45,551 nucleotides of DNA from positions 1 to 45,551 of the forward strand of contig CAJVZZ010000020.1 in NCBI GenBank assembly GCA_913020435.1, in the 5' to 3' direction. Of the stretch, positions 24,258 to 33,713 are shown one piece after another. The DNA is from an uncultured Flavobacteriales bacterium. Lineage in GTDB: Bacteria > Bacteroidota > Bacteroidia > Flavobacteriales_G > Salibacteraceae. The notes under the pieces were generated by a model, which saw nothing but the letters and a program-made list of their open reading frames with translations, did no database searches and had not been told where the DNA came from. Both the position numbers and the translations under genes were made by a program. The first letter of the stretch is position 1, and each line of letters begins with the position of its first letter.

Positions 24258-25733
24258 TCAATAAGCTTTAGCAAACAACACTTTTTGCGCTGATGGTTTT
24301 CCTGAATAAATACAAATTCCTTCTGTTTTGTCCCCTTCTAGAGGAATACAACGAATAGTTGCTTTTGTTTCTTTCTTTATACGCTCTTCAGTTTCTGCTG
24401 TTCCATCCCAATGCGCTAATATAAATCCGCCTTTAGTTTTCAGAACATCCTTAAACTCTGCATAAGTATCAATCTCTGAAGTTGTTTCTGCTCGATAATC
24501 CAACGCTCTTTTATACAAGTTTTCCTGAATTTCAATCATCAACTTCTGTACATGCTCGACCACATTGTCTAACGAAACAATTTCCTTCTCTAAAGTATCT
24601 CTACGCGCAACCTCTACAGTACCGTTTTCAATATCTCTAGGTCCCATTGCTAGGCGAACTGGCACTCCTTTGAATTCGTATTCGTTAAACTTCCATCCTG
24701 GCTTATAGGTGTCTCGATCGTCATACTTAACGCTGATTCCCTTTTCTTCTAATGCTTTTTTGATTGGCAGCACCTTTTCAGTCACCGCTTCCAATTGATC
24801 ATCTTGTCTGTAAATAGGAATAATTGCTACTTGTATTGGCGCTAGTTTTGGAGGAAGTACAAGACCATGATCATCTGAATGTGTCATGATTAGACCGCCC
24901 ATTAAACGTGTTGAAACGCCCCAGCTTGTAGCCCAAACAAATTCTTCTTTTCCTTCTTTGGAAGCATACTTTACATCAAAAGCTTTTGCAAAATTTTGAC
25001 CCAGAAAGTGCGATGTTCCTGCTTGTAAAGCTTTACCGTCCTGCATAAGAGCTTCGATACAATAGGTTTCCAGTGCACCAGCAAAACGTTCACTTGTAGT
25101 TTTTACACCTTGTATGACGGGCATAGCCATATGCTTTTCAGCAAATTCCGCGTAAACACGTAACATTAGTTCTGCTTCTTCTACCGCTTCTTTTTCTGTC
25201 GCATGAGCAGTATGTCCTTCTTGCCATAAAAATTCGGCTGTTCTTAAAAACAATCTTGTTCGCATTTCCCAACGCACTACATTGGCCCATTGATTAATCA
25301 ATAATGGAAGATCTCTATACGATTGAATCCACTTCTTGTAAGTGCTCCAAATGATGGTTTCAGAAGTTGGACGAACGATGAGTTCTTCCTCTAATTTAGC
25401 GTCAGGATCAACGATAACCCCGTCACCGTTAGGATCATTCATCAAGCGATAGTGTGTTACTACAGCACATTCTTTTGCGAAACCTTCAACATGGCTCGCT
25501 TCTTTACTTAAGTACGATTTCGGGATAAATAGCGGGAAATAGGCGTTGCTATGACCAGTTGCCTTGAACATTCTATCCAACTCTGCCTGCATTTTCTCCC
25601 AAATAGCGTATCCATATGGTTTTATAACCATACAACCACGAACATCAGAGTTTTCGGCCAAATCGGCTTTAACTACTAATTCATTGTACCATTTGGAATA
25701 GTCTTGTTCTCTTGATGTAAATCCTTTCGCCAT
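24258..25733 (-). CDS. proS: Prolyl-tRNA synthetase (archaeal/eukaryotic type)
   Basis: 491-residue class II synthetase charging tRNA-Pro. It opens with [23 protein letters not shown], and has [10 protein letters not shown] (motif 2 entry), [26 protein letters not shown] (motif 2) and [24 protein letters not shown] (motif 3 and start of the anticodon-binding domain). No editing insertion is present, as in the archaeal-type form usual in Bacteroidota. The C-terminal zinc-like extension ends KVLFAKAY. A TAnnTTTG promoter element lies 19 nt before the ATG. It heads an operon with three envelope genes. Confidence 0.97.
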   Translation of the reverse strand: MAKGFTSREQDYSKWYNELVVKADLAENSDVRGCMVIKPYGYAIWEKMQAELDRMFKATGHSNAYFPLFIPKSYLSKEASHVEGFAKECAVVTHYRLMNDPNGDGVIVDPDAKLEEELIVRPTSETIIWSTYKKWIQSYRDLPLLINQWANVVRWEMRTRLFLRTAEFLWQEGHTAHATEKEAVEEAELMLRVYAEFAEKHMAMPVIQGVKTTSERFAGALETYCIEALMQDGKALQAGTSHFLGQNFAKAFDVKYASKEGKEEFVWATSWGVSTRLMGGLIMTHSDDHGLVLPPKLAPIQVAIIPIYRQDDQLEAVTEKVLPIKKALEEKGISVKYDDRDTYKPGWKFNEYEFKGVPVRLAMGPRDIENGTVEVARRDTLEKEIVSLDNVVEHVQKLMIEIQENLYKRALDYRAETTSEIDTYAEFKDVLKTKGGFILAHWDGTAETEERIKKETKATIRCIPLEGDKTEGICIYSGKPSAQKVLFAKAY

Positions 25734-25751
25734 AAAACCTTAATTCAGCTA

Positions 25752-25787
25752 CAAAAATAGTGATAGATTCCCAACAAAACTGGGAAT
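25752..25787 (-). promoter_or_regulatory. proS promoter element and adjacent hairpin
   Basis: Minus-strand TATTTTTG (25759-25752) fits the Bacteroidota -7 consensus and would start proS transcription about 12 nt before its ATG. Just upstream ATTCCCA (25767-25773) and TGGGAAT (25781-25787) form a perfect 7-bp inverted repeat. It may terminate the desaturase transcript or be an operator. Confidence 0.5.
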
Positions 25788-25802
25788 ATTAGCAGAAGAA
25801 TT

Positions 25803-26894
25803 TTAGTCTTTACGCCCTAAATCATACAACATTTTTCCATGATCATAAATCGCGGAAGCAAACGTCGGTTGTTGAAAGTATGGCAGATTAAAATCTCTAA
25901 CCACGTCTTGCACTATTGGCGACAATTTTTTGTAATGTACGTGGCAAATATTAGGGAATAAGTGGTGCTCAATTTGAAAATTAAGACCGCCCACATACCA
26001 AGAAAATAATTTGCTTTTCATTGCAAAATTCTGAGTAGTAAGAATCTGATGTGCTGCCCAGCTATTAGCTATAGTATTATCTACTTCAATTTTCGGATAT
26101 TCCGTTCTTGTAGTTACATGTGCTGGTTGGAAAACAGATGATGTAGTGAGGCCCGCAAAAAAATGTTTACATGAATAACCAGCTAGAATAAGCCAAATAG
26201 AATAATCAGTAAAATAGATTGGTGCTCCTAAATATAGCACATAATAGCTCAATTTCCAAACCACCAGACGACTCAATTCTCTTCTATAAGCTTTACTGCG
26301 GCCATCGTAGAAACCTTCAGACTTAAACTGCAATAATTGCTTTACATCTTTAGTGGTAGTCCACATAAAAGTCATTAGTCCATAAAAAAACCAAGCGTAC
26401 AAAAACTGAAATTTATGAATATTCCGTTTGGGTACATCAGGAGTAAACCTTAGTGCTGGAATTGGAGATCTAATATCCTCATCAATACCTGTAACATTGG
26501 TGTAAGTGTGATGTTTATGATTGTGCTGGATCTTCCAATTTTCGGCAAATCCACCAATAAAGAACATTGCAAAATGACCTATCAAATTATTAAGTTTTCT
26601 ATTGCTTGAAAAGGTGTCATGCACTGCATCATGCATTACAGAAAACCCTACGCCTGCCATTCCGAAACCCGTTAGTGTCCAAAGACCACAATAAAGATAC
26701 CAAGGAAGATCTGCTATCACAATTGTGAGTGCAAATGGCACCCACAACAACAAAAACAATAAAACCGTTTTGACATACAAAGAAGCATTACCCGTTTTCT
26801 TTATGTCATTATCTTTAAAATATTGGTTGACTTTTTTTCTAAGGGCTTTATAAAATGCATCTCCATCCGGAGCGGAATACCTTGCTGCTTTCAA
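25803..26894 (-). CDS. Fatty acid desaturase of the QXXHH (front-end/linoleoyl-CoA) type
   Basis: 363-residue membrane di-iron desaturase. The histidine boxes are HDAVH (His88-His92), HNHKHH (His124-His129) and QIEHH (Gln307-His311). The glutamine replacing the first His of the third box is typical of front-end (delta-5/6-like) desaturases. Unlike eukaryotic enzymes it has no fused cytochrome b5 domain. Hydrophobic pairs at about 43-62, 66-86, 105-118 and 160-260 fit an inner-membrane topology. It differs in type from the desaturase at 11.9 kb, so the cell probably makes more than one kind of double bond. Regiochemistry cannot be read from sequence. Confidence 0.9.
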   Translation of the reverse strand: MKAARYSAPDGDAFYKALRKKVNQYFKDNDIKKTGNASLYVKTVLLFLLLWVPFALTIVIADLPWYLYCGLWTLTGFGMAGVGFSVMHDAVHDTFSSNRKLNNLIGHFAMFFIGGFAENWKIQHNHKHHTYTNVTGIDEDIRSPIPALRFTPDVPKRNIHKFQFLYAWFFYGLMTFMWTTTKDVKQLLQFKSEGFYDGRSKAYRRELSRLVVWKLSYYVLYLGAPIYFTDYSIWLILAGYSCKHFFAGLTTSSVFQPAHVTTRTEYPKIEVDNTIANSWAAHQILTTQNFAMKSKLFSWYVGGLNFQIEHHLFPNICHVHYKKLSPIVQDVVRDFNLPYFQQPTFASAIYDHGKMLYDLGRKD

Positions 26895-27028
26895 ATCTTA
26901 AATATTTAGATTACAAATATACGCCTCAAATTATTTCAAATTGAAACTAATATCATAATACGGTTAACACCTACACGCATTAAACAAATAGTTATTATTA
27001 TGGTTTATCGTTGGCCTGTAATTAATTC

Positions 27029-28345
27029 CTAATTATCAGGTTTTACAAGCAGCCCACTTACTCGAATTAACTCGAATTCACTCAGCCTAACTTGATACTT
27101 AGAATTAGTAATGCTGATTTGTGCGCGCAAGTAATTAATTTGAGCCGTTCGAAATTCAACATTCGTTAATGAACCAAGCTGATAAAGATCGCGTATTCGA
27201 TAAAAATTAAACTCGGCATTTTTAAGATTTCGTTCGTTCATTCCCAAAATCTTAAGACTCTTCTCGTAGTCTATCCATGAATTATTCAAATCAGTTTTTA
27301 ATTGGTCAATGGTATTCAATCTCAATTCTTCTTGATTCTCTAATCGCACCTGAGCATTATTCGCTCTAGTTTTACGCTGGGATCCTTGAAAAATTGGATA
27401 TGACAGAGTAATCCCAGCAGTATAACCTAGGTTTTGACTCTCTAATAAATTACCAATTTCATTATTCTGTTGTCGGAAACCATAGTCCGCGTTTAATGCA
27501 ATAGTCGGCAAGTATCCTGCGTTTGCAATTTGGACATCTTTTTCAGCTACTAGCTTCGCATATTCTAAATTGACTAATTGAGCATTAGTCTCTTTCGATT
27601 GCTTTTCCAATTCAGCGAAATCCATACTAGAATTAATACTTACTTCTTCCGAAATATCGAATCCCATGGGCAATTGGTATCCCGTTAACAGATTGAGACT
27701 ATTACTGGATTGAGCATAATTTGCTTCCGCATTTGCCCAAGTAACACTATCTGTATTTAAGTCTACTTGTGCACTCAAATAATTCAATGAAGAACTTCCG
27801 CCCGATTCAAAATTTGATTTAGCCCTTCTAATTCTATCGTTAGAAAGTTCTACTGATTCTAAAGCCACTTTTTTATTGTTTTTAGCGGCTGCCATAATGT
27901 AATAAGTAGAAATTACTTGCATCAAAGTACTCTCAACAGTTGCACGAGTTTTAGCATCTTCTAAATCAATCAACAATTGGAGTCTGTCGTAATTTTTGAA
28001 CATTGCAAAACCATCAAATACTACCCAATTTAAACCAACTCCAGCATTTAAACTTGTCGATTGTGCGCCATCTCTTTCAATTGAAATTGGATCTGGTTGT
28101 GCCAAAAGCTCCAGCTTCATGTTTTGATTTGAATAACTCGCTCCTGCATTTGCGCTTACAGTTGGCAACATTCCTGCGTTGCCAGCACCAGAACTATTCT
28201 CTGCCATTTCAACATTATTTGCCGAAACTTTTATGTTGTGATTGTTTTTCAAAGCCAATTCCAACACTTTTTCTAAAGAATACTCTTGAGCCTTTGCAGT
28301 AAAGCAAAAGCCAATAACTGAGAAAATAATAAATACCTGTTTCAT
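27029..28345 (-). CDS. TolC-family outer-membrane efflux channel
   Basis: 438 residues with signal peptide (VFIIFSVIGFCFTAKAQ) and the TolC opening YSLEKVLELALKNNHNIKVSANNVEMAENSSGAGNAGMLPTV broken here into two halves of an internal duplication; long alpha-helical barrels surround two beta pairs (LNWVVFDGFAMF, GITLSYPIFQGSQRK). It forms the outer-membrane exit duct for the RND pump. Its ATG overlaps the pump gene's stop by one base (TAATG), giving tight translational coupling. It is the last gene of the marR to tolC operon. Confidence 0.93.
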   Translation of the reverse strand: MKQVFIIFSVIGFCFTAKAQEYSLEKVLELALKNNHNIKVSANNVEMAENSSGAGNAGMLPTVSANAGASYSNQNMKLELLAQPDPISIERDGAQSTSLNAGVGLNWVVFDGFAMFKNYDRLQLLIDLEDAKTRATVESTLMQVISTYYIMAAAKNNKKVALESVELSNDRIRRAKSNFESGGSSSLNYLSAQVDLNTDSVTWANAEANYAQSSNSLNLLTGYQLPMGFDISEEVSINSSMDFAELEKQSKETNAQLVNLEYAKLVAEKDVQIANAGYLPTIALNADYGFRQQNNEIGNLLESQNLGYTAGITLSYPIFQGSQRKTRANNAQVRLENQEELRLNTIDQLKTDLNNSWIDYEKSLKILGMNERNLKNAEFNFYRIRDLYQLGSLTNVEFRTAQINYLRAQISITNSKYQVRLSEFELIRVSGLLVKPDN

Positions 28346-31300
28346 TACTTTTCGATATTTAATTGTTCGGATTTTAATTCGATGTAGGCAGGTTCAACTT
28401 CCTCATGCGTTGGTCTTTTACCTGTCCATAGCCAGTTAAGACCAACCTTAATACGGTTGAGCATCACTAAGAATACTGGTAGCACAATCAACGTAATAAA
28501 AGTGGCTATCATCATTCCATAAGCTACCGAAATTGCCATTGGAATAAGAAACTGTGCCTGAAAAGAGGTTTCAAAAATTAGCGGTCCTAAACCTGCAACT
28601 GTGGTAACCGAAGTCAATATAATTGCTCTAAATCGGCTTCTTCCAGCTTCAAATACCGCTTTATCAAAGTCTTTGTATTCTTTGACTAATTCGTTTACAC
28701 GACTTACAAAAACCAGACTATCGTTTACCATGATTCCAATTAGCGCAATGATTCCAAACATTGACAGCAAACTAATTGCGTGTCCATGGAAATAATGTCC
28801 CCAGCCTACTCCAATTAATGCAAAAGGGATACAGATAAATACAAGCACAGCTTGCCAAAGCGAACGAAAGGTTAGCACAATAACGGCTAACATTAGCAAT
28901 AATATTATCGGAATCACTCTTTTTCCAGAACTTGCTGTTTTTTGCTGTTGCTTGCTCTGCCCCTCATATGTAACACTTGTTGAGGGATACTTTGCCAAAA
29001 CTTCAGGAATAATTACATCCCTAACCTCAGCCATAATTTCACTTGCCGAAGCAGTCGGATCGTCTAATTCAGCTTCAATACGTACTTCCCTTCTTCCGTC
29101 CAAGTGATTAATTGCTACGATTCCTCGTTCAATCTCATATTCAGCAATTTCATTCAACGGAATTTGCATTCCTGAAGCAGTTAGAATGCGCATGTTTTCC
29201 AAGCGTTTTACTGAACCCCTATCCTCTAAGTCATAACGCACCCAAACTTTAACTTCATCAAGACCACGCTGCAATCGCTGTACTTCAAACCCAAAGAAAC
29301 CCTGCCGCACTTGACCAACTACATCCCGCATAGTTAATCCCATCGCATAGGCTTTTTCCTTAAGTTTTAATCTTAGTTCACGCGCACCTTTTTTATCGTT
29401 ATCGTTGACATCTTTGAGCACTGGCAACTCTTTCAATTTATTTTTCAATTCTTCTTTAGCTAGATTAAGTTCTGCCAAGTCATTGCCTAATAGCGAGACC
29501 GAAACTGGTTTTCCAAAAGGAGTTCTAATACCAAAAGTGAGTTTCTCTGCTTCGTAAATTTCACCTACCTCATCTCGAATGGCATTAGAAATCAAGAAAC
29601 TTTGCATTTGACGTTCTTCCGTTCCTAATAAACGTATGGTAACGCTACCGGCATTAGCACCTGGCCCTACTTTCAACAAAACATTCTCAACAATATCTTT
29701 AGCGTCAGCTCTTTCTGCAGACATTTTCTCATTCACTCGCCAAGCTGCAGATTGAATTTCTTCGAGATAACTTTCAGTAATACTTTCCGTTGTTCCACTA
29801 GGCATTTCTAAATTCACGGTAATGTAATCCTGCTCTATAAATGGAAAGAAGGTTAGCTTAATAAGTCCACCATTAATACCTCCGAGAGTTATTAGAAAAA
29901 GTGCGATAGGAACCGAAAGTGCGAGCACCCAATTCTTCATGGTAAACTTCAATAATGGAGCATAATATTTATCTCTAAGAGTAGACATAATATTATCAAA
30001 CACCTTCTCAACTTTGTTCTTTTTAGCGTTTTTACTCAATGCCTTTGAATGCGCGACGTGAGCAGGTAGAATAAATGCACCTTCAACCAATGAAAAAGCC
30101 AAGGTACTGATTACAACAAACGCCATATCAGGAGCAAATTCGCCTAGTCGTCCTTCCAAGAAAAAGAAGGTGGAGAAAGCGATTGCAGTGGTCAACACGG
30201 CTGAAAATACAGCTGGCAACACTTGCATGGTCCCGTCAATTGCAGCCTGCATTGGCTCTTTACCGTCTTCATACTGTTTGTATATGTTTTCTCCGATTAC
30301 AATTCCGTCATCCACCAGAATTCCCACCACGAGAATCATCCCAAAAAGGGAGATAACATTAATAGAAACGTTGCTATTAGCTCCAACGATAAACATCCCC
30401 ATAAAGGCAACCGGAATACTTAACGCAACCCAAAAGGCCAGCCTAATATGAAGGAAAAATGCCAGAAACAAGAGCACTAATAGGAATCCTACGACTCCAT
30501 TTTCAATTAGCAAATCAATCCTATCATTTAAAGTAGTTGAACCGTCACGAACGAGCGTTGTTTTCACAACTCCATTTTCTTCATTAAACTTTACCATGTA
30601 TTCCTTTACCGATTCGGTAACAAAAAGAATATCTTCATCAATGGTATTGCTCACCTCGATTATAACGGAAGGATCACCATTCAGATAACTTCTATTTGGT
30701 GATTCTGCCCAAATATCACTTACAACAGCAACATCTTTAAGGCGAACAATTCTTCCGTCAGCTGTGGTTTTTATAACAATGTCTCGAAATTCATCAGCAT
30801 AATATCCTTTGGTATTTGCGCGGATAATAAGTTCTTCTTTATCGCCTCTTACTTTACCTCCAGTAACTTCTAAATTGGCATTTTTTATCTTCTGACTAAC
30901 TTCTAGAAAAGTCAAATCATAGGCTCTTAAAGCATCTTCTTTCAATGCAATTTCTATTTCTTCATCGGGGTATCCGGACAGTGCAATTTTACTAATCCCA
31001 TCAATTGCCAATAAATCACTTTCAACTTTTTGAGCGAACTTTTTTAATGTGGTTAAGGAAACATCTCCACTTAAAGAAAAACTAATTGCAAAGTTTCTAC
31101 TCTCTTGCTTGTAAATTACTGGAGGCTCCATTCCGTCTGGGAAAGAAGGAATTCTATCTACAGCGTTTTTAACGTCTTGTAAAACCATATCCGTGCTGTA
31201 AGACCTTACCACTTCGATAGTAATTACGCCTGAGTTTTCTCGACTTACTGAGCTAATTTGCTCAATGCCTGTAACTCCACGAAGGTTATCCTCAATCTTA

Positions 31301-31497
31301 AGTACAATTCCTTTCTCAATCTCCTCTGGAGAAGAACCTGGATATACGGTTTCAATTTTTAAAATTCGACTTTCAGAAACTGGGAAAAAATTCTTCTTCC
31401 AGCTTTGCAATCCAAAATAGCCAAAAATGAAAATCAACACCATTAAGGTATTTCCAGCAACTGGATATTTTATGAAATAGGTAATTAAATTACGCAC
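28345..31497 (-). CDS. RND-family efflux pump, inner-membrane transporter
   Basis: 1050-residue HAE1/AcrB-type proton-driven exporter. Two repeats each carry one N-terminal helix, a large periplasmic porter domain and a helix bundle. LILVVGILVDDGIVIGENIY is the conserved TM4 region with the Asp pair used for proton relay; NVISLFGMILV and SLLSMFGIIALIGIMVNDSLVFV are the matching segments of the two halves. PGSSPEEIEKGIVLKIEDNL and the porter loops fit drug/lipid exporters better than metal (CzcA) pumps. It lies 3 nt after the membrane fusion protein gene and overlaps tolC. Substrate unknown. Confidence 0.95.
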   Translation of the reverse strand: MRNLITYFIKYPVAGNTLMVLIFIFGYFGLQSWKKNFFPVSESRILKIETVYPGSSPEEIEKGIVLKIEDNLRGVTGIEQISSVSRENSGVITIEVVRSYSTDMVLQDVKNAVDRIPSFPDGMEPPVIYKQESRNFAISFSLSGDVSLTTLKKFAQKVESDLLAIDGISKIALSGYPDEEIEIALKEDALRAYDLTFLEVSQKIKNANLEVTGGKVRGDKEELIIRANTKGYYADEFRDIVIKTTADGRIVRLKDVAVVSDIWAESPNRSYLNGDPSVIIEVSNTIDEDILFVTESVKEYMVKFNEENGVVKTTLVRDGSTTLNDRIDLLIENGVVGFLLVLLFLAFFLHIRLAFWVALSIPVAFMGMFIVGANSNVSINVISLFGMILVVGILVDDGIVIGENIYKQYEDGKEPMQAAIDGTMQVLPAVFSAVLTTAIAFSTFFFLEGRLGEFAPDMAFVVISTLAFSLVEGAFILPAHVAHSKALSKNAKKNKVEKVFDNIMSTLRDKYYAPLLKFTMKNWVLALSVPIALFLITLGGINGGLIKLTFFPFIEQDYITVNLEMPSGTTESITESYLEEIQSAAWRVNEKMSAERADAKDIVENVLLKVGPGANAGSVTIRLLGTEERQMQSFLISNAIRDEVGEIYEAEKLTFGIRTPFGKPVSVSLLGNDLAELNLAKEELKNKLKELPVLKDVNDNDKKGARELRLKLKEKAYAMGLTMRDVVGQVRQGFFGFEVQRLQRGLDEVKVWVRYDLEDRGSVKRLENMRILTASGMQIPLNEIAEYEIERGIVAINHLDGRREVRIEAELDDPTASASEIMAEVRDVIIPEVLAKYPSTSVTYEGQSKQQQKTASSGKRVIPIILLLMLAVIVLTFRSLWQAVLVFICIPFALIGVGWGHYFHGHAISLLSMFGIIALIGIMVNDSLVFVSRVNELVKEYKDFDKAVFEAGRSRFRAIILTSVTTVAGLGPLIFETSFQAQFLIPMAISVAYGMMIATFITLIVLPVFLVMLNRIKVGLNWLWTGKRPTHEEVEPAYIELKSEQLNIEK

Positions 31498-31500
31498 AGC

Positions 31501-32613
31501 TTAGTTTTTAAGTTTCGGGGTTACTGCCATTCCATTGTATGCAGCACTAAAAACTTGCCCAAGAATTACATCCCCCTCAGAAAAACCTTCAACGACTACT
31601 TGATTCTCACCAATGGAAAGCACTATAACGTCTTTTAATTGCAATACAGAGTCTTGCAGTAAGTAAACTTGATTTGTTCCAATCATGATATTCCTTGGAA
31701 TAGAAACAGCGTTTTCAAAACCGCCAGAATAAATAGATCCAGACAAATACATTCCTTCTTTCAACATAGGTGAGCTAATGTTTATGTAAACTTTTAAAGT
31801 TTGTGTAGTCTGATCAATGTGTTCTGAAATACGACTAACTTTTCCTTTCCAGTTTCCCGGAATATCTTCTGACATTAAAAGGACAGAATCACCCAGCTTA
31901 ATTAGAATACCATTATTCATATTTACTGAAACCTCTAATTCATAATCACCAGCTTGAATAAGTGTTCCCAATTTTTGGCCAACCCTTACCATTGAACCCG
32001 GCTGCAAATTCCCATCAGTCAAAGTACCAGAAAAAGGAGCAACAATATTAAATTTGGACAGCTTTTCTTCTTGACTTTTAATGGTATAATAAAGATTGTA
32101 AATTCCTTTTGCAATTAAAAAATTCTCGAATTTTTTGTTTAAACTTTTAGGGATTTCAGCAAATGGACTTTTTATATTAACTGAGTTTACATAAGCATTC
32201 CATTGATCAATTTCTGAAGGAAAATCATATTTAATATCTGGTATCATCTGAATCAAGTTATTCAAGAAACTTGACTTACTTGAGAGTAGAGTCAAATAAA
32301 ATTCAGTACTATCCAATTTCAACATTCTAGCACCTTTAGAAAAGGAAATGCCCTCTTTAAAAGATTTACTAGACCTCAAAACCGAACCTTGAACTTCAGC
32401 AAAAAGATCCACTCTATTTTTAGCAACCAATTTCCCAGTTACCGGAACGGTGTTTTTCACAAATCCATTCTGAACTTTTCGAACTAACACCGTTGGCTTT
32501 CCCCCTTGAGGGTTTCGTTTTGGTGATTTTGCTTTTGAACTTAGGTATTTATTTATGCCTACACCTGCCAAAATAACTAGCACTCCCAGTACTATGGTTA
32601 CTTGCCTTTTCAT
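31501..32613 (-). CDS. HlyD/AcrA-type membrane fusion protein
   Basis: 370-residue periplasmic adaptor linking pump to TolC channel. An N-terminal membrane anchor (VTIVLGVLVILAGVGINKYL) precedes a barrel-sandwich/lipoyl half (VTGKLVAKNRVDLFAEVQG ... FNIVAPFSGTLTDGNLQPGSMVRVGQKLGTL), a helical hairpin between them, and beta-barrel plus membrane-proximal domains (ISSPMLKEGMYLSGSIY). Its start overlaps the marR stop by four bases (ATGA), so the regulator and adaptor are translationally coupled. Confidence 0.92.
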   Translation of the reverse strand: MKRQVTIVLGVLVILAGVGINKYLSSKAKSPKRNPQGGKPTVLVRKVQNGFVKNTVPVTGKLVAKNRVDLFAEVQGSVLRSSKSFKEGISFSKGARMLKLDSTEFYLTLLSSKSSFLNNLIQMIPDIKYDFPSEIDQWNAYVNSVNIKSPFAEIPKSLNKKFENFLIAKGIYNLYYTIKSQEEKLSKFNIVAPFSGTLTDGNLQPGSMVRVGQKLGTLIQAGDYELEVSVNMNNGILIKLGDSVLLMSEDIPGNWKGKVSRISEHIDQTTQTLKVYINISSPMLKEGMYLSGSIYSGGFENAVSIPRNIMIGTNQVYLLQDSVLQLKDVIVLSIGENQVVVEGFSEGDVILGQVFSAAYNGMAVTPKLKN

Positions 32614-33065
32614 TCGTTGTTATTTAATGAATTAGAAATAATTTCTTTAATGCTTCTTAAATGCTGTTTGAGTTGTTCGGTTTCTAAATCTCCCAATTTG
32701 GCTTCTATTTTTTTAAGCTCACCAAGTCCAACTGGAAAGAATTGATCTCGAACTTCCAAACCTTTTTTCGTAATAAAAAGGTTCTTTACTCTTCGGTCAA
32801 TTTTATCAGGACGTTGTTCAACTAATTTCTTTTTTACCAAACCATCGACCAATCGAGAAACTCCTGGCTTCACTTTGCTTAAACCTTCACAAATATTCTG
32901 TTGTTTTACGCCCTCGTTGTTGCTGATATACATAAGAACACGTAATTGCTCAAAAGGGACATTGATCCCCTGCTCCTGAATAGCTCTTTGCATATGCGTT
33001 AACAATGCATTTGTTGCAGAGGTAAGCAAGTAACCAAAATTGTCTTGAATATCTATTTTTTTCAA
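32610..33065 (-). CDS. MarR-family transcriptional regulator
   Basis: 151-residue winged-helix dimer. The core is FEQLRVLMYISNNEGVKQQNICEGLSKVKPGVSRLVDGLVKK (helix-turn-helix) followed by the wing VEQRPDKIDRRVKNLFITKKG with the conserved D-x-R-D/R signature. MarR proteins usually repress neighbouring efflux genes and release DNA on binding phenolic or lipophilic ligands. As first gene of the efflux operon, with a 14-bp palindrome at its promoter, it is very probably the operon's autorepressor. Confidence 0.93.
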   Translation of the reverse strand: MKKIDIQDNFGYLLTSATNALLTHMQRAIQEQGINVPFEQLRVLMYISNNEGVKQQNICEGLSKVKPGVSRLVDGLVKKKLVEQRPDKIDRRVKNLFITKKGLEVRDQFFPVGLGELKKIEAKLGDLETEQLKQHLRSIKEIISNSLNNNE

Positions 33066-33069
33066 AGTA

Positions 33070-33096
33070 GTTAACTAGTTAACGGTTGCAAAGCTA
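33070..33096 (-). promoter_or_regulatory. marR operon promoter and palindromic operator
   Basis: Minus-strand TAGCTTTG (33096-33089) matches the Bacteroidota -7 consensus. Immediately downstream, at the likely start of transcription and 4 nt before the ATG, is the perfect 14-bp palindrome GTTAACTAGTTAAC (33070-33083). That is the right size and position for a MarR dimer blocking initiation. Confidence 0.7.
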
Positions 33097-33147
33097 ACTT
33101 TTATTAAATACTCACTATTAAAAAAAATTTAAGGAATGTTAAGGCAT

Positions 33148-33180
33148 AAAAAAGCCGCAACCAAAATGAATTAATTGCGG
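33148..33180 (-). terminator. Intrinsic terminator after the EGF-like lipoprotein gene
   Basis: On the minus strand CCGCAA and TTGCGG (33180-33175 and 33160-33155) form a 6-bp stem over a 14-nt loop, followed by GCTTTTTT. It lies 20 nt past the lipoprotein stop and upstream of the marR promoter, insulating the efflux operon. Confidence 0.65.
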
Positions 33181-33200
33181 TAAATAGTAACTTAATTGAT

Positions 33201-33713
33201 CTATTTAGAAGCGCTTATTACAAAGGTTCTAAATTCAGTTTGCTCGTTTTGTATTTGACTGATTGTTCCAGATATTCTAAAATTCGTTGGAGAAATTGTT
33301 CCAGACCCTGAGATAGTTTTGTCATCACCTGCTACAACTACATTTTCAATTACAAAATCTGTATCTGAAGTTAATTTACAGAAATACTTTGTTGAATCAG
33401 AAGGATCAGTTGATGAAATTTTGAAATTTGAAATATCTTCTCCATTTTTTTCCAATGAATATTCTGTAGAGACCCCTTGAAGCCCAATTCCATTTACGGT
33501 GACAATAGGAGTACCGTTGTATATACCCACAAATATTGCTCTTGTTTCAATGTCGCAACGATCACCTTGGTATAAGACTTTACAAGCACATACTGCTTCA
33601 TTATTGATTAAGTTGCATGAAGCACCATTCATACAGTCTTTTTCATTGCACTTTTTACATGATCCTAAAACCATTACAAGCATCAAAAGACATCCTAAAT
33701 AAATCTTTATCAT
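33201..33713 (-). CDS. Lipoprotein with one EGF-like domain
   Basis: 170 residues. The signal MIKIYLGCLLMLVMVLGSC gives a lipidated Cys19. Residues 22-53 hold six cysteines spaced C-x4-C-x5-C-x8-C-x-C-x8-C, the standard EGF pattern with three disulfides, including MNGASC and YQGDRC. The rest (55-170) is a beta-rich domain (IFVGIYNGTPIVTVNG, ENVVVAGDDKTISGSGTI) resembling small Bacteroidota lipoprotein domains of unknown role. It is probably on the outer membrane. It is a single-gene unit with its own terminator. Confidence 0.8.
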   Translation of the reverse strand: MIKIYLGCLLMLVMVLGSCKKCNEKDCMNGASCNLINNEAVCACKVLYQGDRCDIETRAIFVGIYNGTPIVTVNGIGLQGVSTEYSLEKNGEDISNFKISSTDPSDSTKYFCKLTSDTDFVIENVVVAGDDKTISGSGTISPTNFRISGTISQIQNEQTEFRTFVISASK

